Source: Bacteroidota bacterium | GTDB lineage: Bacteria; Bacteroidota; Bacteroidia; 2-12-FULL-35-15 | Assembly: GCA_947469885.1 (NCBI GenBank) | Contig: CANIQT010000004.1 | Span: forward strand, 142,859-206,858 | Reading direction: 5' to 3' | DNA length: 64,000 nucleotides | Shown here: one piece after another, positions 34,921 to 44,655 of the stretch | How the letters are laid out: the number at the start of each line of letters is the position of its first letter | Numbering within the stretch: position 1 is the stretch's first letter | Position numbers and translations under genes: made by a program | The notes under the pieces: model-generated | Database searches by the model: none | What the model was told of the DNA's origin: nothing | Seen by the model: only the letters and a program-made list of their open reading frames with translations

Positions 34921-35916
34921 TTACCGTATCAAACTAATTCTACCTTTTTTCTCGTACGTTTTACCATCTTTGCCTTCGGCAGACATGAAGTAATAATAAA
35001 GTCCGGCTTTGGCTTCTTTACCGTTTTTATCTTTCCCATCCCAATAAGCACCCACTTTATTACATTCAAAAATGGTTTTACCTTTTTCATCGGCTATCTG
35101 TCCGGTCATTTTCACAATATTACTGCCTTTAAAATAAAACACATCGTTCAAACTATCTCCGTTAGGGGTTAGTTCTCTTGGAACTTCGTACAAAGACGAA
35201 TTGCCAGTTACCACAATTTTTGCGCTATCGGTTGCAGTTTTACCTTCGGTATCGGTAGAGGTTAGTGTTACCCAATACACCCCAGGGTTTTCGAAAACAT
35301 GTATTGGGTTAGCTGTTTTGTCATCTTTTTTACCATCGCTGTATTTCCATCTGTACGTATTTCCTTTTCCGCTATTGGATAAGTTCACAATTAACGGAAC
35401 AGTTCCACCGGTAGGGCTTGCAAAAATTAACGCAATAGGGTCGGCCGAAAATGTTTTGATAACCGATTGAATTTGTTTTTTGTCTTTAATAAATGGTTGA
35501 ATAGCAAGTTTAGTTTCCTGCATTTTTTGCTCCTCTGTTTCGGCAGTTGCCACAGGTTTTGCAATTTCAGTTTTTACTTCAGCAACTGGGGCTTCAGTTT
35601 TCACCATTTCCTGTTTGTTTTCAGTCTTTGGTTGCTCAACCGTTTTTTCGGTTTGAGCTACAGCAGGTTTGTCTGTGTTTTTTACCGCATTACCTGTCCA
35701 GTGCATCACCCCAACAGTTCCAATCACTGTGGCAACAGACGAAACAACGGCAACAATGGTATTGGTTCCAATTTTATTGATAATAGCTTTGCCCAATAAT
35801 CCAAGCCCAATGCCTTTCATCCCGGTTTTAATATTTTCCCAAACACTCGAATCCACTTCCGCTTCGTAGTTCTCAAACGAGTCTTTGAACAAATCTTCAA
35901 TACTTTTCTTTTCCAT
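34921..35916 (-). CDS. anti-sigma-like membrane protein with PKD and CHU_C-type domains
   Basis: The 331-residue protein starts with a short cytoplasmic region (FENYEAEVDSSVWENIKTGM) of the kind seen next to ECF sigma factors in Bacteroidota, then a membrane segment (about 50-72), a Lys/Glu/Pro/Thr-rich linker, a PKD domain (GNTYRWKYSDGKKDDK, NPGVYWVTL) and a gliding-motility-associated C-terminal domain (LTPNGDSLNDVFYFKG to KKGRISLIR). It follows the sigma gene by 12 bases. Anti-sigma function is inferred from order and topology. Confidence 0.82.
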   Translation of the reverse strand: MEKKSIEDLFKDSFENYEAEVDSSVWENIKTGMKGIGLGLLGKAIINKIGTNTIVAVVSSVATVIGTVGVMHWTGNAVKNTDKPAVAQTEKTVEQPKTENKQEMVKTEAPVAEVKTEIAKPVATAETEEQKMQETKLAIQPFIKDKKQIQSVIKTFSADPIALIFASPTGGTVPLIVNLSNSGKGNTYRWKYSDGKKDDKTANPIHVFENPGVYWVTLTSTDTEGKTATDSAKIVVTGNSSLYEVPRELTPNGDSLNDVFYFKGSNIVKMTGQIADEKGKTIFECNKVGAYWDGKDKNGKEAKAGLYYYFMSAEGKDGKTYEKKGRISLIR

Positions 35917-35928
35917 AAATCCTTTATT

Positions 35929-36450
35929 TTATAACGTAATTACCTTTTGTAAATATGCTTTTGCCCTCGAATACTGCGATTTGGATGTACCTTCGGTGAT
36001 ACCTAACATATCTCCTATTTCCTTGTGCGAATACCCTTCAATGGCATGTAAATTAAAAACTGTTTTAAATCCTGTTGGTAACGAGTGTATTATTTTCAAT
36101 AATTCCTTAGCGCCTAAACTTTCTCCAAGGTGAGTGTAATCTTCAAGTGTCAATTCAATGCTTCCTATTTCAACGCTTCCTTCCATTTTTTTTGATTTTC
36201 TTATACTTGAAAGAGCAGTGTTCACTACTATTTTCCGTATCCACCCTTCTAGAGAACCAGAAGCTTTAAACGAATCGATTTTTTCAAAAACATTGATAAA
36301 TCCATTTTGCATAACGTCCTCTGCTTCTTCCTGTGAGTCACAATAACGCTGGCACACGCCCATCATTTTTTTCGAAAATTTATCGTATAATGCTTTCTGA
36401 GCTAATGCTTTTTTTTTAACGCAACCTTCTATTATTTCGTCATCGGTCAT
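35929..36450 (-). CDS. ECF-type RNA polymerase sigma factor
   Basis: The 173-residue protein has sigma-70 region 2 (LYDKFSKKMMGVCQRYCDSQEEAEDVMQNGFINVF) and region 4 (FNLHAIEGYSHKEIGDMLGITEGTSKSQYSRAKAYLQ), the normal ECF layout. It is transcribed with the PKD membrane protein, its likely regulator, and is divergent from rnr. Confidence 0.94.
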   Translation of the reverse strand: MTDDEIIEGCVKKKALAQKALYDKFSKKMMGVCQRYCDSQEEAEDVMQNGFINVFEKIDSFKASGSLEGWIRKIVVNTALSSIRKSKKMEGSVEIGSIELTLEDYTHLGESLGAKELLKIIHSLPTGFKTVFNLHAIEGYSHKEIGDMLGITEGTSKSQYSRAKAYLQKVITL

Positions 36451-36553
36451 TTGCTATTCACTTAATAAGACGCAAAGTTGCGCCAAAAGGTTGCACCAAG
36501 GTACAAATATTATTTATTTATTAACAATATTTTCTTATTCCATAAAACAATAG

Positions 36554-36561
36554 CACTTTTG
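36554..36561 (+). promoter_or_regulatory. -7-like box four bases before rnr
   Basis: CACTTTTG differs from TAnnTTTG only at the first base and ends four bases before the ATG at 36566, the same geometry as at 15702-15714. Confidence 0.45.
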
Positions 36562-36565
36562 AGCA

Positions 36566-38839
36566 ATGGCAAAAAAATACAATCCAAAGAAAAAAGGAGT
36601 TAAAAAAAATTACCTTTTCGAAGAAATCATAAAAGTGCTTTCTAAAAGCCCTAACAAGGCTTTTAACTACAAACAAATAGCTGCTGAAATGAACATTTCC
36701 GACCATTCGCAGCGGTTGCTTATTTCTTCCATTTTGGCAGAATTAAAAAACGCAGACACTGTTTCGGAGCCCGAAAGAGGCAAATTTAAAATAAAAACAG
36801 TGGATAAATTTATTTCTGGTAAAGTGGATATGACCAGCAGTGGCATTGCTTATATTGTTTCTGACGAAAGTGAAGACGATATATTGATAAACCCGAAAAA
36901 AACATTGAATGCCCTGCATGGTGATGTGGTAAAGGTTCGGCTTTTTGCAAAACAACGAGGCAAACAGGAAGGAGAAATCATAGAAGTTATTCAACGGGCA
37001 AAGTCAGAATTTGTAGGAACGGTACAGCTTTCGCAACGTTTTGCTTTTTTGGTTCCCAGCAGTAACAAAATGAATGTGGATATTTACATTCCGCTCGAAA
37101 AGCTGAAAGGGGCTAAAGACGGGCAAAAAGCAATTGCTCGAATTACCGAATGGGCAAAAAACGGAGTGAACCCAATTGGGGAAATTATTGATGTGCTTGG
37201 CAATGTAGGCGAAAACAATACCGAAATGCATGCCATACTTGCCGAATATGGCTTGCCGTATGAGTTTCCAAAAGATGTTGAACGAGCAGCAGATTTAATT
37301 CCCGTAAAAATTACCGAAGAAGAAATTGCTAAGAGACGCGATTTCAGAGAAATTACCACCTTCACGATTGACCCAGTGGATGCAAAAGATTTTGATGATG
37401 CTTTATCCATTCAAAAATTAAAAAACGGAAACTGGGAAATAGGCGTTCACATTGCTGATGTTAGCCATTATGTAAAACCCGATTCGATGATTGATAAAGA
37501 AGCAGTTTCGAGAGCTACTTCTGTTTACCTTGTGGATAGGGTTGTTCCCATGCTTCCTGAAATTTTATCGAATAATGTGTGCTCGCTTCGCCCCAAGGAA
37601 GAAAAATTGTGTTTCTCCGCAGTGTTCGAAATGACGGATGAAGCAGAAATAGTGAACGAATGGTTTGGTAGAACAATTATTAATTCGGACCGAAGATTTA
37701 CATACGAAGAAGCACAAACAGTTATTGAAACTGAAGAAGGCGATTTTAAGGAAGAAATTTTAACTCTTGACAGGTTAGCAAAAATATTACGTGCCAATCG
37801 TTTTAAAAAAGGAAGTATAGCATTTGAGAAAATGGAAGTGAAATTTCATTTGGATGAAGTAGGAAATCCAACAGGTGTGTTTTTCAAGGTTTCGAAAGAT
37901 TCGAATCAGCTGATTGAAGATTTTATGCTTTTGGCAAACAGAAAAGTGGCGGAGTTTGTTGGCAAAACAAAACAACCAACAAACAACAAACAACAAACAA
38001 CAGCCTCTCAAAAACCATTTGTTTATCGTATTCACGACAAACCAAATCCTGATAAACTAAATAGTTTTGCTGAATTTGTTGCTAAATTCGGATATAAATT
38101 AAATGTAAAGAACGAAAGAGGAGTGGCTGATTCGATGAATAATTTGTTGAAAGAAGTAAATCAAAAAAAAGAGGGAGGAATGATTGAACTACTTGCTATT
38201 CGTACCATGGCGAAAGCAATATATACGACTAAAAATATTGGGCATTATGGTTTGGGGTTTGATTATTATACGCATTTTACTTCACCTATCCGCAGGTATC
38301 CCGATGTGATGGTACATCGATTGTTACAACATTATTTAGATGGAGGCAAAAATCCTGATGTTGATTTGCTGGAAGCACAATGTAAACATTCATCCGATAT
38401 GGAAAAACTGGCAGCAGATGCCGAGCGGTCTTCCATCAAATACAAACAAGTGCAATTTTTGGAAGATAAAATAGGAGAGGAGTTTGATGGAACTATTTCG
38501 GGTGTTACCGAGTGGGGCATTTTTGTGGAGATAACCGAAAACCACTGCGAAGGCATGGTTCGGTTAAGGGAACTGAAAGACGATAATTATTATTTTGATG
38601 AAGATAATTATTGTTTGCGAGGGCGCAAATTTGGAAAAGTACTAACCCTTGGCGACCAAGTAAGGATTGAAATAAAACGTGCCGATTTAGTAAAAAAACA
38701 ATTAGACTTTGTATTGGTTGAAATGATTGATAAAAAGAAAACAACCACCATCAGTGAAAAGAAAAAAGAAACCCCCACTCCTAAAAAACCTTCGTCTCCC
38801 GACAAATTATTTAATGAAGAATGGGGGTTTGAATTGTAA
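36566..38839 (+). CDS. rnr: ribonuclease R
   Basis: The 757-residue exoribonuclease has an N-terminal winged-helix region, cold-shock domains (about 80-220), the RNB catalytic domain with DPVDAKDFDDAL (Asp cluster for metal), HYGLGFDYYTHFTSPIRRYPD, and a C-terminal S1 domain (GEEFDGTISGVTEWGIFVEI) plus a Lys-rich tail. It degrades structured RNA. Residues 468-480 (TKQPTNNKQQTTA) are an in-frame 7-bp-repeat insertion inside the RNB domain. Confidence 0.95.
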   Translation: MAKKYNPKKKGVKKNYLFEEIIKVLSKSPNKAFNYKQIAAEMNISDHSQRLLISSILAELKNADTVSEPERGKFKIKTVDKFISGKVDMTSSGIAYIVSDESEDDILINPKKTLNALHGDVVKVRLFAKQRGKQEGEIIEVIQRAKSEFVGTVQLSQRFAFLVPSSNKMNVDIYIPLEKLKGAKDGQKAIARITEWAKNGVNPIGEIIDVLGNVGENNTEMHAILAEYGLPYEFPKDVERAADLIPVKITEEEIAKRRDFREITTFTIDPVDAKDFDDALSIQKLKNGNWEIGVHIADVSHYVKPDSMIDKEAVSRATSVYLVDRVVPMLPEILSNNVCSLRPKEEKLCFSAVFEMTDEAEIVNEWFGRTIINSDRRFTYEEAQTVIETEEGDFKEEILTLDRLAKILRANRFKKGSIAFEKMEVKFHLDEVGNPTGVFFKVSKDSNQLIEDFMLLANRKVAEFVGKTKQPTNNKQQTTASQKPFVYRIHDKPNPDKLNSFAEFVAKFGYKLNVKNERGVADSMNNLLKEVNQKKEGGMIELLAIRTMAKAIYTTKNIGHYGLGFDYYTHFTSPIRRYPDVMVHRLLQHYLDGGKNPDVDLLEAQCKHSSDMEKLAADAERSSIKYKQVQFLEDKIGEEFDGTISGVTEWGIFVEITENHCEGMVRLRELKDDNYYFDEDNYCLRGRKFGKVLTLGDQVRIEIKRADLVKKQLDFVLVEMIDKKKTTTISEKKKETPTPKKPSSPDKLFNEEWGFEL
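37969..38003. repeat. 7-bp AACAAAC repeats inside rnr
   Basis: AACAACC, three AACAAAC and AACAGCC follow in 7-base phase within the coding sequence without breaking the frame. Confidence 0.8.
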
Positions 38840-38846
38840 AGAGGGG

Positions 38847-39605
38847 CTACAAAAAATTCAATCGTTTCGAAATGTCGTCTTTATACGACCCACCAATAGG
38901 GATTGATTTTTTGTCTTTCTCTAGAATTAGATTTGGAGTTTCAATGGCTACAATTTTATCGATGCGCACAATGAACGAACGATGAACGCGAATAAAATCT
39001 TGAGCAGATAATTTTTTTTCTATTTCTTTCATGGTTGAATGAATGGTGAATTTTGCATTCTCGGTATTAACAACAACATAATCTTTTAATGCTTCCACAA
39101 AATAAATATCCTCGCTTTTTACTTTTACCTGGCGAGAATTTGATTTAACAAATATCATGTCTTTGTCTTTCGATTCTTTGTTTTCTACAATAGAATATAA
39201 AAAGTCTCTTTCTTTTTTTAAATCAGTTTCCTTTTCATGTTTGTAAATCGCCATTTCGATTGACGTGTGCAAATCAATCTCTTTGAATGGTTTAATAATG
39301 TAGCCATAAGGCTCCGAAACTTTTGCTTTGCTCAACGTGCTTTCATCGGCATAAGCAGTTAGGTAAATAACAGGGATATTATATTTCTCCCTGATGTGCG
39401 ATGCAGCTTCAATTCCTGTCATTTCGCCCTTCAGCATTATGTCCATTAATACCAAACTAGGTTTTAACTCTTCAACAATGCGTATGGCATCTTCACCATT
39501 CGAACAAATTTCGACTACAGTGTATCCTAGTTTTTTTAAACTGTGTTGAATGTCCTTAGCAACTATGCTTTCGTCTTCAACAATAAGAATGTTTGATTTT
39601 GACAT
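38847..39605 (-). CDS. LytTR-family response regulator
   Basis: The 252-residue protein has a receiver domain with phosphoacceptor D55 (LVLMDIMLKGEMTGIEAA) and a LytTR DNA-binding domain (about 150-252; VKSEDIYFVEALKDYVVVN, FIRVHRSFIVRIDKI). It lies 2 bases downstream of the seven-PAS kinase and is presumably its output, although LytTR regulators more often pair with HisKA-less LytS-type kinases. Confidence 0.93.
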   Translation of the reverse strand: MSKSNILIVEDESIVAKDIQHSLKKLGYTVVEICSNGEDAIRIVEELKPSLVLMDIMLKGEMTGIEAASHIREKYNIPVIYLTAYADESTLSKAKVSEPYGYIIKPFKEIDLHTSIEMAIYKHEKETDLKKERDFLYSIVENKESKDKDMIFVKSNSRQVKVKSEDIYFVEALKDYVVVNTENAKFTIHSTMKEIEKKLSAQDFIRVHRSFIVRIDKIVAIETPNLILEKDKKSIPIGGSYKDDISKRLNFL

Positions 39606-39607
39606 GT

Positions 39608-42600
39608 TTATATTCTGTTTTTAGATTGATTGTGTTTAAATAGTATAGTGTATTGTGTTCCTTTTTTGTTGTCTATCTGAATGTTTCCATTTAATTGGTC
39701 AATCAAAGTAATTACTAATTGAAGTCCGAGCGATTCGGTATTTCTGAAATCAATATGGTCTGGCAAACCTACCCCGTTGTCAGCAATTATTAATTTTAAA
39801 TTTTGCTCTTCCAAGTGCATCTTAATGGTAACAATGTTTTCAGCCTCATTATCAACAAAAGCATACTTAATTGAATTCGAAACAATTTCGTTGATGACTA
39901 AACCCGATGGAATTGCAAGGTCTAAATTAAGAAAAATTGTTTGAATATCGAGATTCAATTTTATTTTTATGTAAGAATCAGAATACGTTTGAATTAAATT
40001 TTGAGAAAGATTTACCACATATTCCGAAAAATTGATACTCGAAAAATCTTTTGTTTGATACAAACTTTCATGAATATACGCCATTGACTTTATTCTGTTT
40101 TGGCTCTCTTTCAATATGTTTAAGGTGTTTTGGTCTTTAACGTAGGAAGATTGAAGATTTAAAATACTAGAAATAACTTGTAAATTATTTTTCACTCTGT
40201 GATGAACTTCTTTCAAAAGCACTTCTTTTTCCTGTAACGATTGTTGAATCCTTTCATTTGCTTTTATTTTTTCTGTAATGTCATGACCTATTCCTGAAAT
40301 TTCTACCACTTTTTTATTTTCATTGTAAATAGGATTTAAAAATATTTCGTACCAAACGGTATTTCCAGTTGTGTCCACAAATTTAGTTTCAAAATATTGA
40401 GGAATTCCAGATAATGTCATATCATATTTTTTTATCCAAAAAGCATTAAATTCATTTGTGGAAATCATTGCTCCTTCCATCATTGAAATTCCTACATAAA
40501 TTTCAACTTTATATTGTTGGCGAATAAAATCTTTAAAATTTTGATTAAACGAAGTTAAACAGGAACTTCTGTCGGCCGTCCAAACTAGATGTGAACCCGA
40601 TTCAAAAACAGCATTTAATTTGGCTGCCTGTGCTTGTTGTTCCTTTTCTGTTTTTCTTCGTTCCGAAATATCCTGAAACACAGAAATGAAATGGGAAGGA
40701 TTACCGACTTTATCCTTTACAAGCGAAATGGTGAGATTGGTATAAACTATTTTGCCACTTTTATGCACATATTTTTTTTCAAAAGTTGTTTTTTCAATAA
40801 CTCCTCTCAAAAATTTATCCCACAAACCAATAGATACTTTCATGTCTTCGGGAGCAGTGATATCAACAAATACTTTCTGATACAATTCTTCTTGCGAATA
40901 ACCAAGTATGGCACAGAGTTGTTCGTTTACCTGCAAAAATTGCCCTTGAAGACTAACCTTTGCAATTCCAATATATGCCTGATTGTAAATAGCCCGATAT
41001 CTTTCTTCGCTGTCTCTGAGTTCTTGCTCTGCTTTTTTTGATTCTGAAATATCGCGCGACACACCCATGGCTCCAACTATTGTCCCGTCTTCACTTTTCA
41101 AAACGGAAGCAGAAAGAAAGGAAGTGAATTTTTCTCCATTCTTTTTTATATTCGAAACCTCTCCCACATAAATTCCATTTTCAAGTAATTCCTTTTGTGT
41201 TATATGTGTACTGTCGGTGGGGTTGGAATACAACATTCGTACATTCTGTCCAATCACTTCCTCTGGTTTATACCCAAAAGTATTTTGAGCTGCAGTATTA
41301 AATTCGGTAATGTTTCCATCCTTACCCGTTGCACAAATCATATCCAGCGAACTTTCGATAAGCAGGCGAGTGTATTTCTGATTGCTCAACAAAATCCGCT
41401 CTGCATTCTGTCTTTCCTTAATTTCGTGTTGTAGATTTTTATTTGTTTTTTCTGCTACTTGTGTTAGCAATTGTTGTTTCAACAATTGCTTTTGTGTGGA
41501 GACGTTGTGTAATACAATAAGAGTGGCGTGCTTGTCATTATATTCCACCAGTGTAGGTTTCGACTCAATATCAACTGTTTTTCCTCTTAAGGTTTTTACT
41601 TTTATTTCGGCAAACGGAACTAGTTCACCACTATTAATTTTTTCAATTCTTTTTTTTACAAATTCTCGAAACTCGGGAAGTATGAAATTAAAAATAGGTT
41701 GAAATTGCACCTGTTCAAGTTTTGCTTCCAACATTTTTAAAGCTGATTTATTTGCAAATTCTATTTTGCCATCCAAGATAATAAAGATACCATCTGGAGA
41801 ATTATCAATTAAACTTTTATAGTTTTCCCGACTATTATTTAGCTCTATTTCATATCGTTTTTTATCATTGATGTCGGCAATAAAACCCTCTAAAAACAAT
41901 AATTTACCTTTTGTGTCAAATACTCCCTGACCCTTTTCCCAGACCCATTTAAAGCTCCCATCAGCGGTTATAATTCTATATTCAAGTTCATATATGGATT
42001 TGTTTTTTAGTGCTTTTTTTAATTTTTTATTCCCTCTGTCGTCAGGATGAATAATATCATTAAAGGCCCTTTTTTTATTGTTTACAAAGTCGCTGGAGTT
42101 GTAGCCTGTTAAATTTAAAAAACCATCGCTCAAAAATATCATGGTAAGGTTTTCGTCTAAGTTGCATCGATAAGCAATCCCAGGAAAGTTATTTGACAAA
42201 ACCGAAAATTTTCGTTCGCTTTCGTGTATTTTTGTTTCCGATTCTTTTTGTAGAGTTATATCGCGAATGGCTGTAACCCTAGCAGGTAATCCGTTATACA
42301 CTATTTGATTTACAAGAATCTCCACCCAAAATGTTTTGTTGCCTTTTCGCAACATTTGTATCTCATAAGGCGAAGCATCTTTGTTTTTTATTTTTTCAAT
42401 TACTGTTTTATGAAAATCGGGATGAACGAAATCGAAAATGGATCTACCAATTATTTCTTTTTCGGAGTACTCAAATATTTTGCCCACCGCCTTGTTTACT
42501 TCTACCACCATACCATCCTGATGAATTGCTATGCCTTCAAAAGAAGAGTCGGAGAGCTTTTTGAATCTTTCTTCGCTTAATTTTAATGCGTTTTTTGTTT

Positions 42601-42982
42601 CTCTTTTTTCGGTTACATCAATTGCCTGAAGAATGGCAGCAACTGTTTTTTTATTTTCAATATGAGGAGTTGCACTGGTTGAATAGTAAGCTAGCCCTTT
42701 GTTATTGCCCCAACCAATGATTTCAAATTTTTGTGGTTTGCAGGTTTTGAAAACCGCTTCAATTGCTTTTTTAATTTTCTGTTCCGAATCTTTTGAAAAA
42801 AAATTGTAAACAGAAGTGCCTATGATGGTTTCTTTTTTATTGCCGAGTAAAACTTCGTTACTCTCTGTAATTATTCCTTTTTCATCAATTATAAGAATAA
42901 TATTATCCGAATATTTTAAAAACGAATCCCATTTAGATTCGAAGGAACGAGGAGATACGATTGTTTTTTTAGAAGAAGCCAT
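39608..42982 (-). CDS. multi-PAS HisKA_2-type histidine kinase
   Basis: The 1124-residue protein has no membrane segment. About seven PAS/PAC modules run from residue 15 to about 910 (repeated phrases such as GIITESNE, VEVNKAVG, GIAYRCN, GNITEFNTAAQ). The C-terminal kinase has the HisKA_2 box LLKEVHHRVKNNLQVISSILNLQ and an HATPase domain ending in DNGVGLPDHID and GLQLVITLIDQL. It is a cytoplasmic sensor, probably of redox, light or small ligands, paired with the LytTR regulator 2 bases downstream. Confidence 0.93.
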   Translation of the reverse strand: MASSKKTIVSPRSFESKWDSFLKYSDNIILIIDEKGIITESNEVLLGNKKETIIGTSVYNFFSKDSEQKIKKAIEAVFKTCKPQKFEIIGWGNNKGLAYYSTSATPHIENKKTVAAILQAIDVTEKRETKNALKLSEERFKKLSDSSFEGIAIHQDGMVVEVNKAVGKIFEYSEKEIIGRSIFDFVHPDFHKTVIEKIKNKDASPYEIQMLRKGNKTFWVEILVNQIVYNGLPARVTAIRDITLQKESETKIHESERKFSVLSNNFPGIAYRCNLDENLTMIFLSDGFLNLTGYNSSDFVNNKKRAFNDIIHPDDRGNKKLKKALKNKSIYELEYRIITADGSFKWVWEKGQGVFDTKGKLLFLEGFIADINDKKRYEIELNNSRENYKSLIDNSPDGIFIILDGKIEFANKSALKMLEAKLEQVQFQPIFNFILPEFREFVKKRIEKINSGELVPFAEIKVKTLRGKTVDIESKPTLVEYNDKHATLIVLHNVSTQKQLLKQQLLTQVAEKTNKNLQHEIKERQNAERILLSNQKYTRLLIESSLDMICATGKDGNITEFNTAAQNTFGYKPEEVIGQNVRMLYSNPTDSTHITQKELLENGIYVGEVSNIKKNGEKFTSFLSASVLKSEDGTIVGAMGVSRDISESKKAEQELRDSEERYRAIYNQAYIGIAKVSLQGQFLQVNEQLCAILGYSQEELYQKVFVDITAPEDMKVSIGLWDKFLRGVIEKTTFEKKYVHKSGKIVYTNLTISLVKDKVGNPSHFISVFQDISERRKTEKEQQAQAAKLNAVFESGSHLVWTADRSSCLTSFNQNFKDFIRQQYKVEIYVGISMMEGAMISTNEFNAFWIKKYDMTLSGIPQYFETKFVDTTGNTVWYEIFLNPIYNENKKVVEISGIGHDITEKIKANERIQQSLQEKEVLLKEVHHRVKNNLQVISSILNLQSSYVKDQNTLNILKESQNRIKSMAYIHESLYQTKDFSSINFSEYVVNLSQNLIQTYSDSYIKIKLNLDIQTIFLNLDLAIPSGLVINEIVSNSIKYAFVDNEAENIVTIKMHLEEQNLKLIIADNGVGLPDHIDFRNTESLGLQLVITLIDQLNGNIQIDNKKGTQYTILFKHNQSKNRI

Positions 42983-42997
42983 AAAATGAAATCAATA

Positions 42998-44557
42998 TTA
43001 CTTTATACTTGGCTCAGAAGCTACTGTTTCGGGCACCACTTTTATACCATCAAAACGAACTTCAATGTCGTTATTAAACTGAATGGTTAAAAACAAATAA
43101 CCTGTTTCGTCATAAAATCGCCATTCTCCTTCTTTACTTCCGCCCGCAAATTTCCCTTCTTGTTTTAATTTTCCGTTGGGATAATAAAACTTGTGTTCTC
43201 CATCAGGCACACCATCAATAAACTTACCTACAAATCGCAACTTGCCCGAACTAGTGTAATAGTGTTTCCATTCGCCATCGCGATGGTCGGCTTTGTAATT
43301 TCCTTCTTCTTTGTAATCAGGAAGCTCCAACATCCAAGGTCCTTCTTTCTGCCCATCCACTAGTTCGCCTTTGGTAATTATTTTTGCACTGTCGGTAGCT
43401 TTGTCTTCGTAGTCGGTCATAAAACCATCTTGCAAATTATTGCGGTAGGTTTCTTCTCGCCACAAATTGCCCGATTCGTAATACCATTTCCAGGGTCCCT
43501 GAGCTTTTCCCTTTTTATCATACTTTCCTTTCTGCTCTATTTTTCCGTTCGAATAATAAAATGTCCAGTCGCCAATTCGTTTGCTGTTCAAGTATTCTCC
43601 TTCTGCTTTCAGTTGTCCGTTTGGGTGATATTCTTTCCAAGGTCCTTGTTGCCGCCCAATGGTGTCTAAAATTCCTTCCCCTGTCAACACCCCGTCAACA
43701 TAAGTTTTGGCAGATATTACTTTTCCTTCGGGAGAAAATACGCGATGTATTCCTTCGGCCACTCCATCTTTATAGGTGCCCGTAAATTTTACAATACCTC
43801 CCGGATAATAATCTGTTTTTACATCCAGTTTTGCCAGTTCGGGTGCATTTTTTTGTACCACTCCCATAACGTATTTGGTTGTATTCAGTAAACTTCCTGT
43901 AGGAGAATATTCTTTGTAATATCCATTCATTTTATCGTCACTGTATGTCACTTCATTTTTTACAATTCCTGTTTTATAAAATTGTTTCCAAATGCCTTGT
44001 TTCAAACTATCGGCATCTCTGCGGTTCATTTTTTCTTCGTATTGAACAAATCCCATTTTATATTGCGTGAGTGTAATAATGGTACTATCAGGAGCATATT
44101 CAAATCCAGAACCTTCTTCTTTTCCCAAAATAAAAGGAATAGTTTGTTTCACTTTTCCATCTTTATAATAATAAATGGTGTTGCCCTGTTTCACATCGTT
44201 GGTGTAGTTTTCCGACATCACCAAAAATCCTTCTCTGGTATCGTACGTTTTGCGCAATCCGTTTTTCTTTCCTTCTTTATAATTGTATTCAAAAGCCAGC
44301 TTTCCTTTTTCGTTATAAAATTTCCAGGTGCTGTCTAATTGAAAATTTTTGCGGTTTCCTTCCGATTTTATTATTCCATATTCCGAAAAGGTTTTCCAGT
44401 AACCATCGGGCTTACCATCGCGCATGGTACCTTCGCTGGAAACTTTTCCATTGTCGTAATAAAACTTATTGTATCCGTTCGGATTGGTGTTTTTATCCGT
44501 TTGTGCATTTGCTGCAATTGATAAAAACAATAAAATGAAATTTAATAATCTCCGCAT
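42998..44557 (-). CDS. secreted MORN_2/YwqK-type repeat protein
   Basis: From the ATG at 44557 the product is 519 residues with a signal peptide (MRRLLNFILLFLSIAANAQ). The rest is about 20 repeats of roughly 23 residues with the pattern YYPNGKLKQEG-kf-GvpdGeWkfY, the MORN_2 variant that databases label YwqK-family antitoxin. In Bacteroidota such proteins are usually secreted and of unknown function; no toxin gene is adjacent, so I do not support a toxin-antitoxin role. It lies just upstream of the PAS kinase. Confidence 0.82.
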   Translation of the reverse strand: MRRLLNFILLFLSIAANAQTDKNTNPNGYNKFYYDNGKVSSEGTMRDGKPDGYWKTFSEYGIIKSEGNRKNFQLDSTWKFYNEKGKLAFEYNYKEGKKNGLRKTYDTREGFLVMSENYTNDVKQGNTIYYYKDGKVKQTIPFILGKEEGSGFEYAPDSTIITLTQYKMGFVQYEEKMNRRDADSLKQGIWKQFYKTGIVKNEVTYSDDKMNGYYKEYSPTGSLLNTTKYVMGVVQKNAPELAKLDVKTDYYPGGIVKFTGTYKDGVAEGIHRVFSPEGKVISAKTYVDGVLTGEGILDTIGRQQGPWKEYHPNGQLKAEGEYLNSKRIGDWTFYYSNGKIEQKGKYDKKGKAQGPWKWYYESGNLWREETYRNNLQDGFMTDYEDKATDSAKIITKGELVDGQKEGPWMLELPDYKEEGNYKADHRDGEWKHYYTSSGKLRFVGKFIDGVPDGEHKFYYPNGKLKQEGKFAGGSKEGEWRFYDETGYLFLTIQFNNDIEVRFDGIKVVPETVASEPSIK

Positions 44558-44655
44558 ATTCTTTTTTCTTCTTGACAAAAATAAACAATTTAAATTTAAG
44601 CAGGGTTTTCGGTCATCGCTTTAAATAATTTAACCAAAAAATTAAAAAGTATGAT

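Noticed and set aside
42998..44557. toxin-antitoxin role for the YwqK-type protein
   Set aside because: The name comes from database labels for MORN_2 repeats; this protein is secreted and has no toxin gene beside it.
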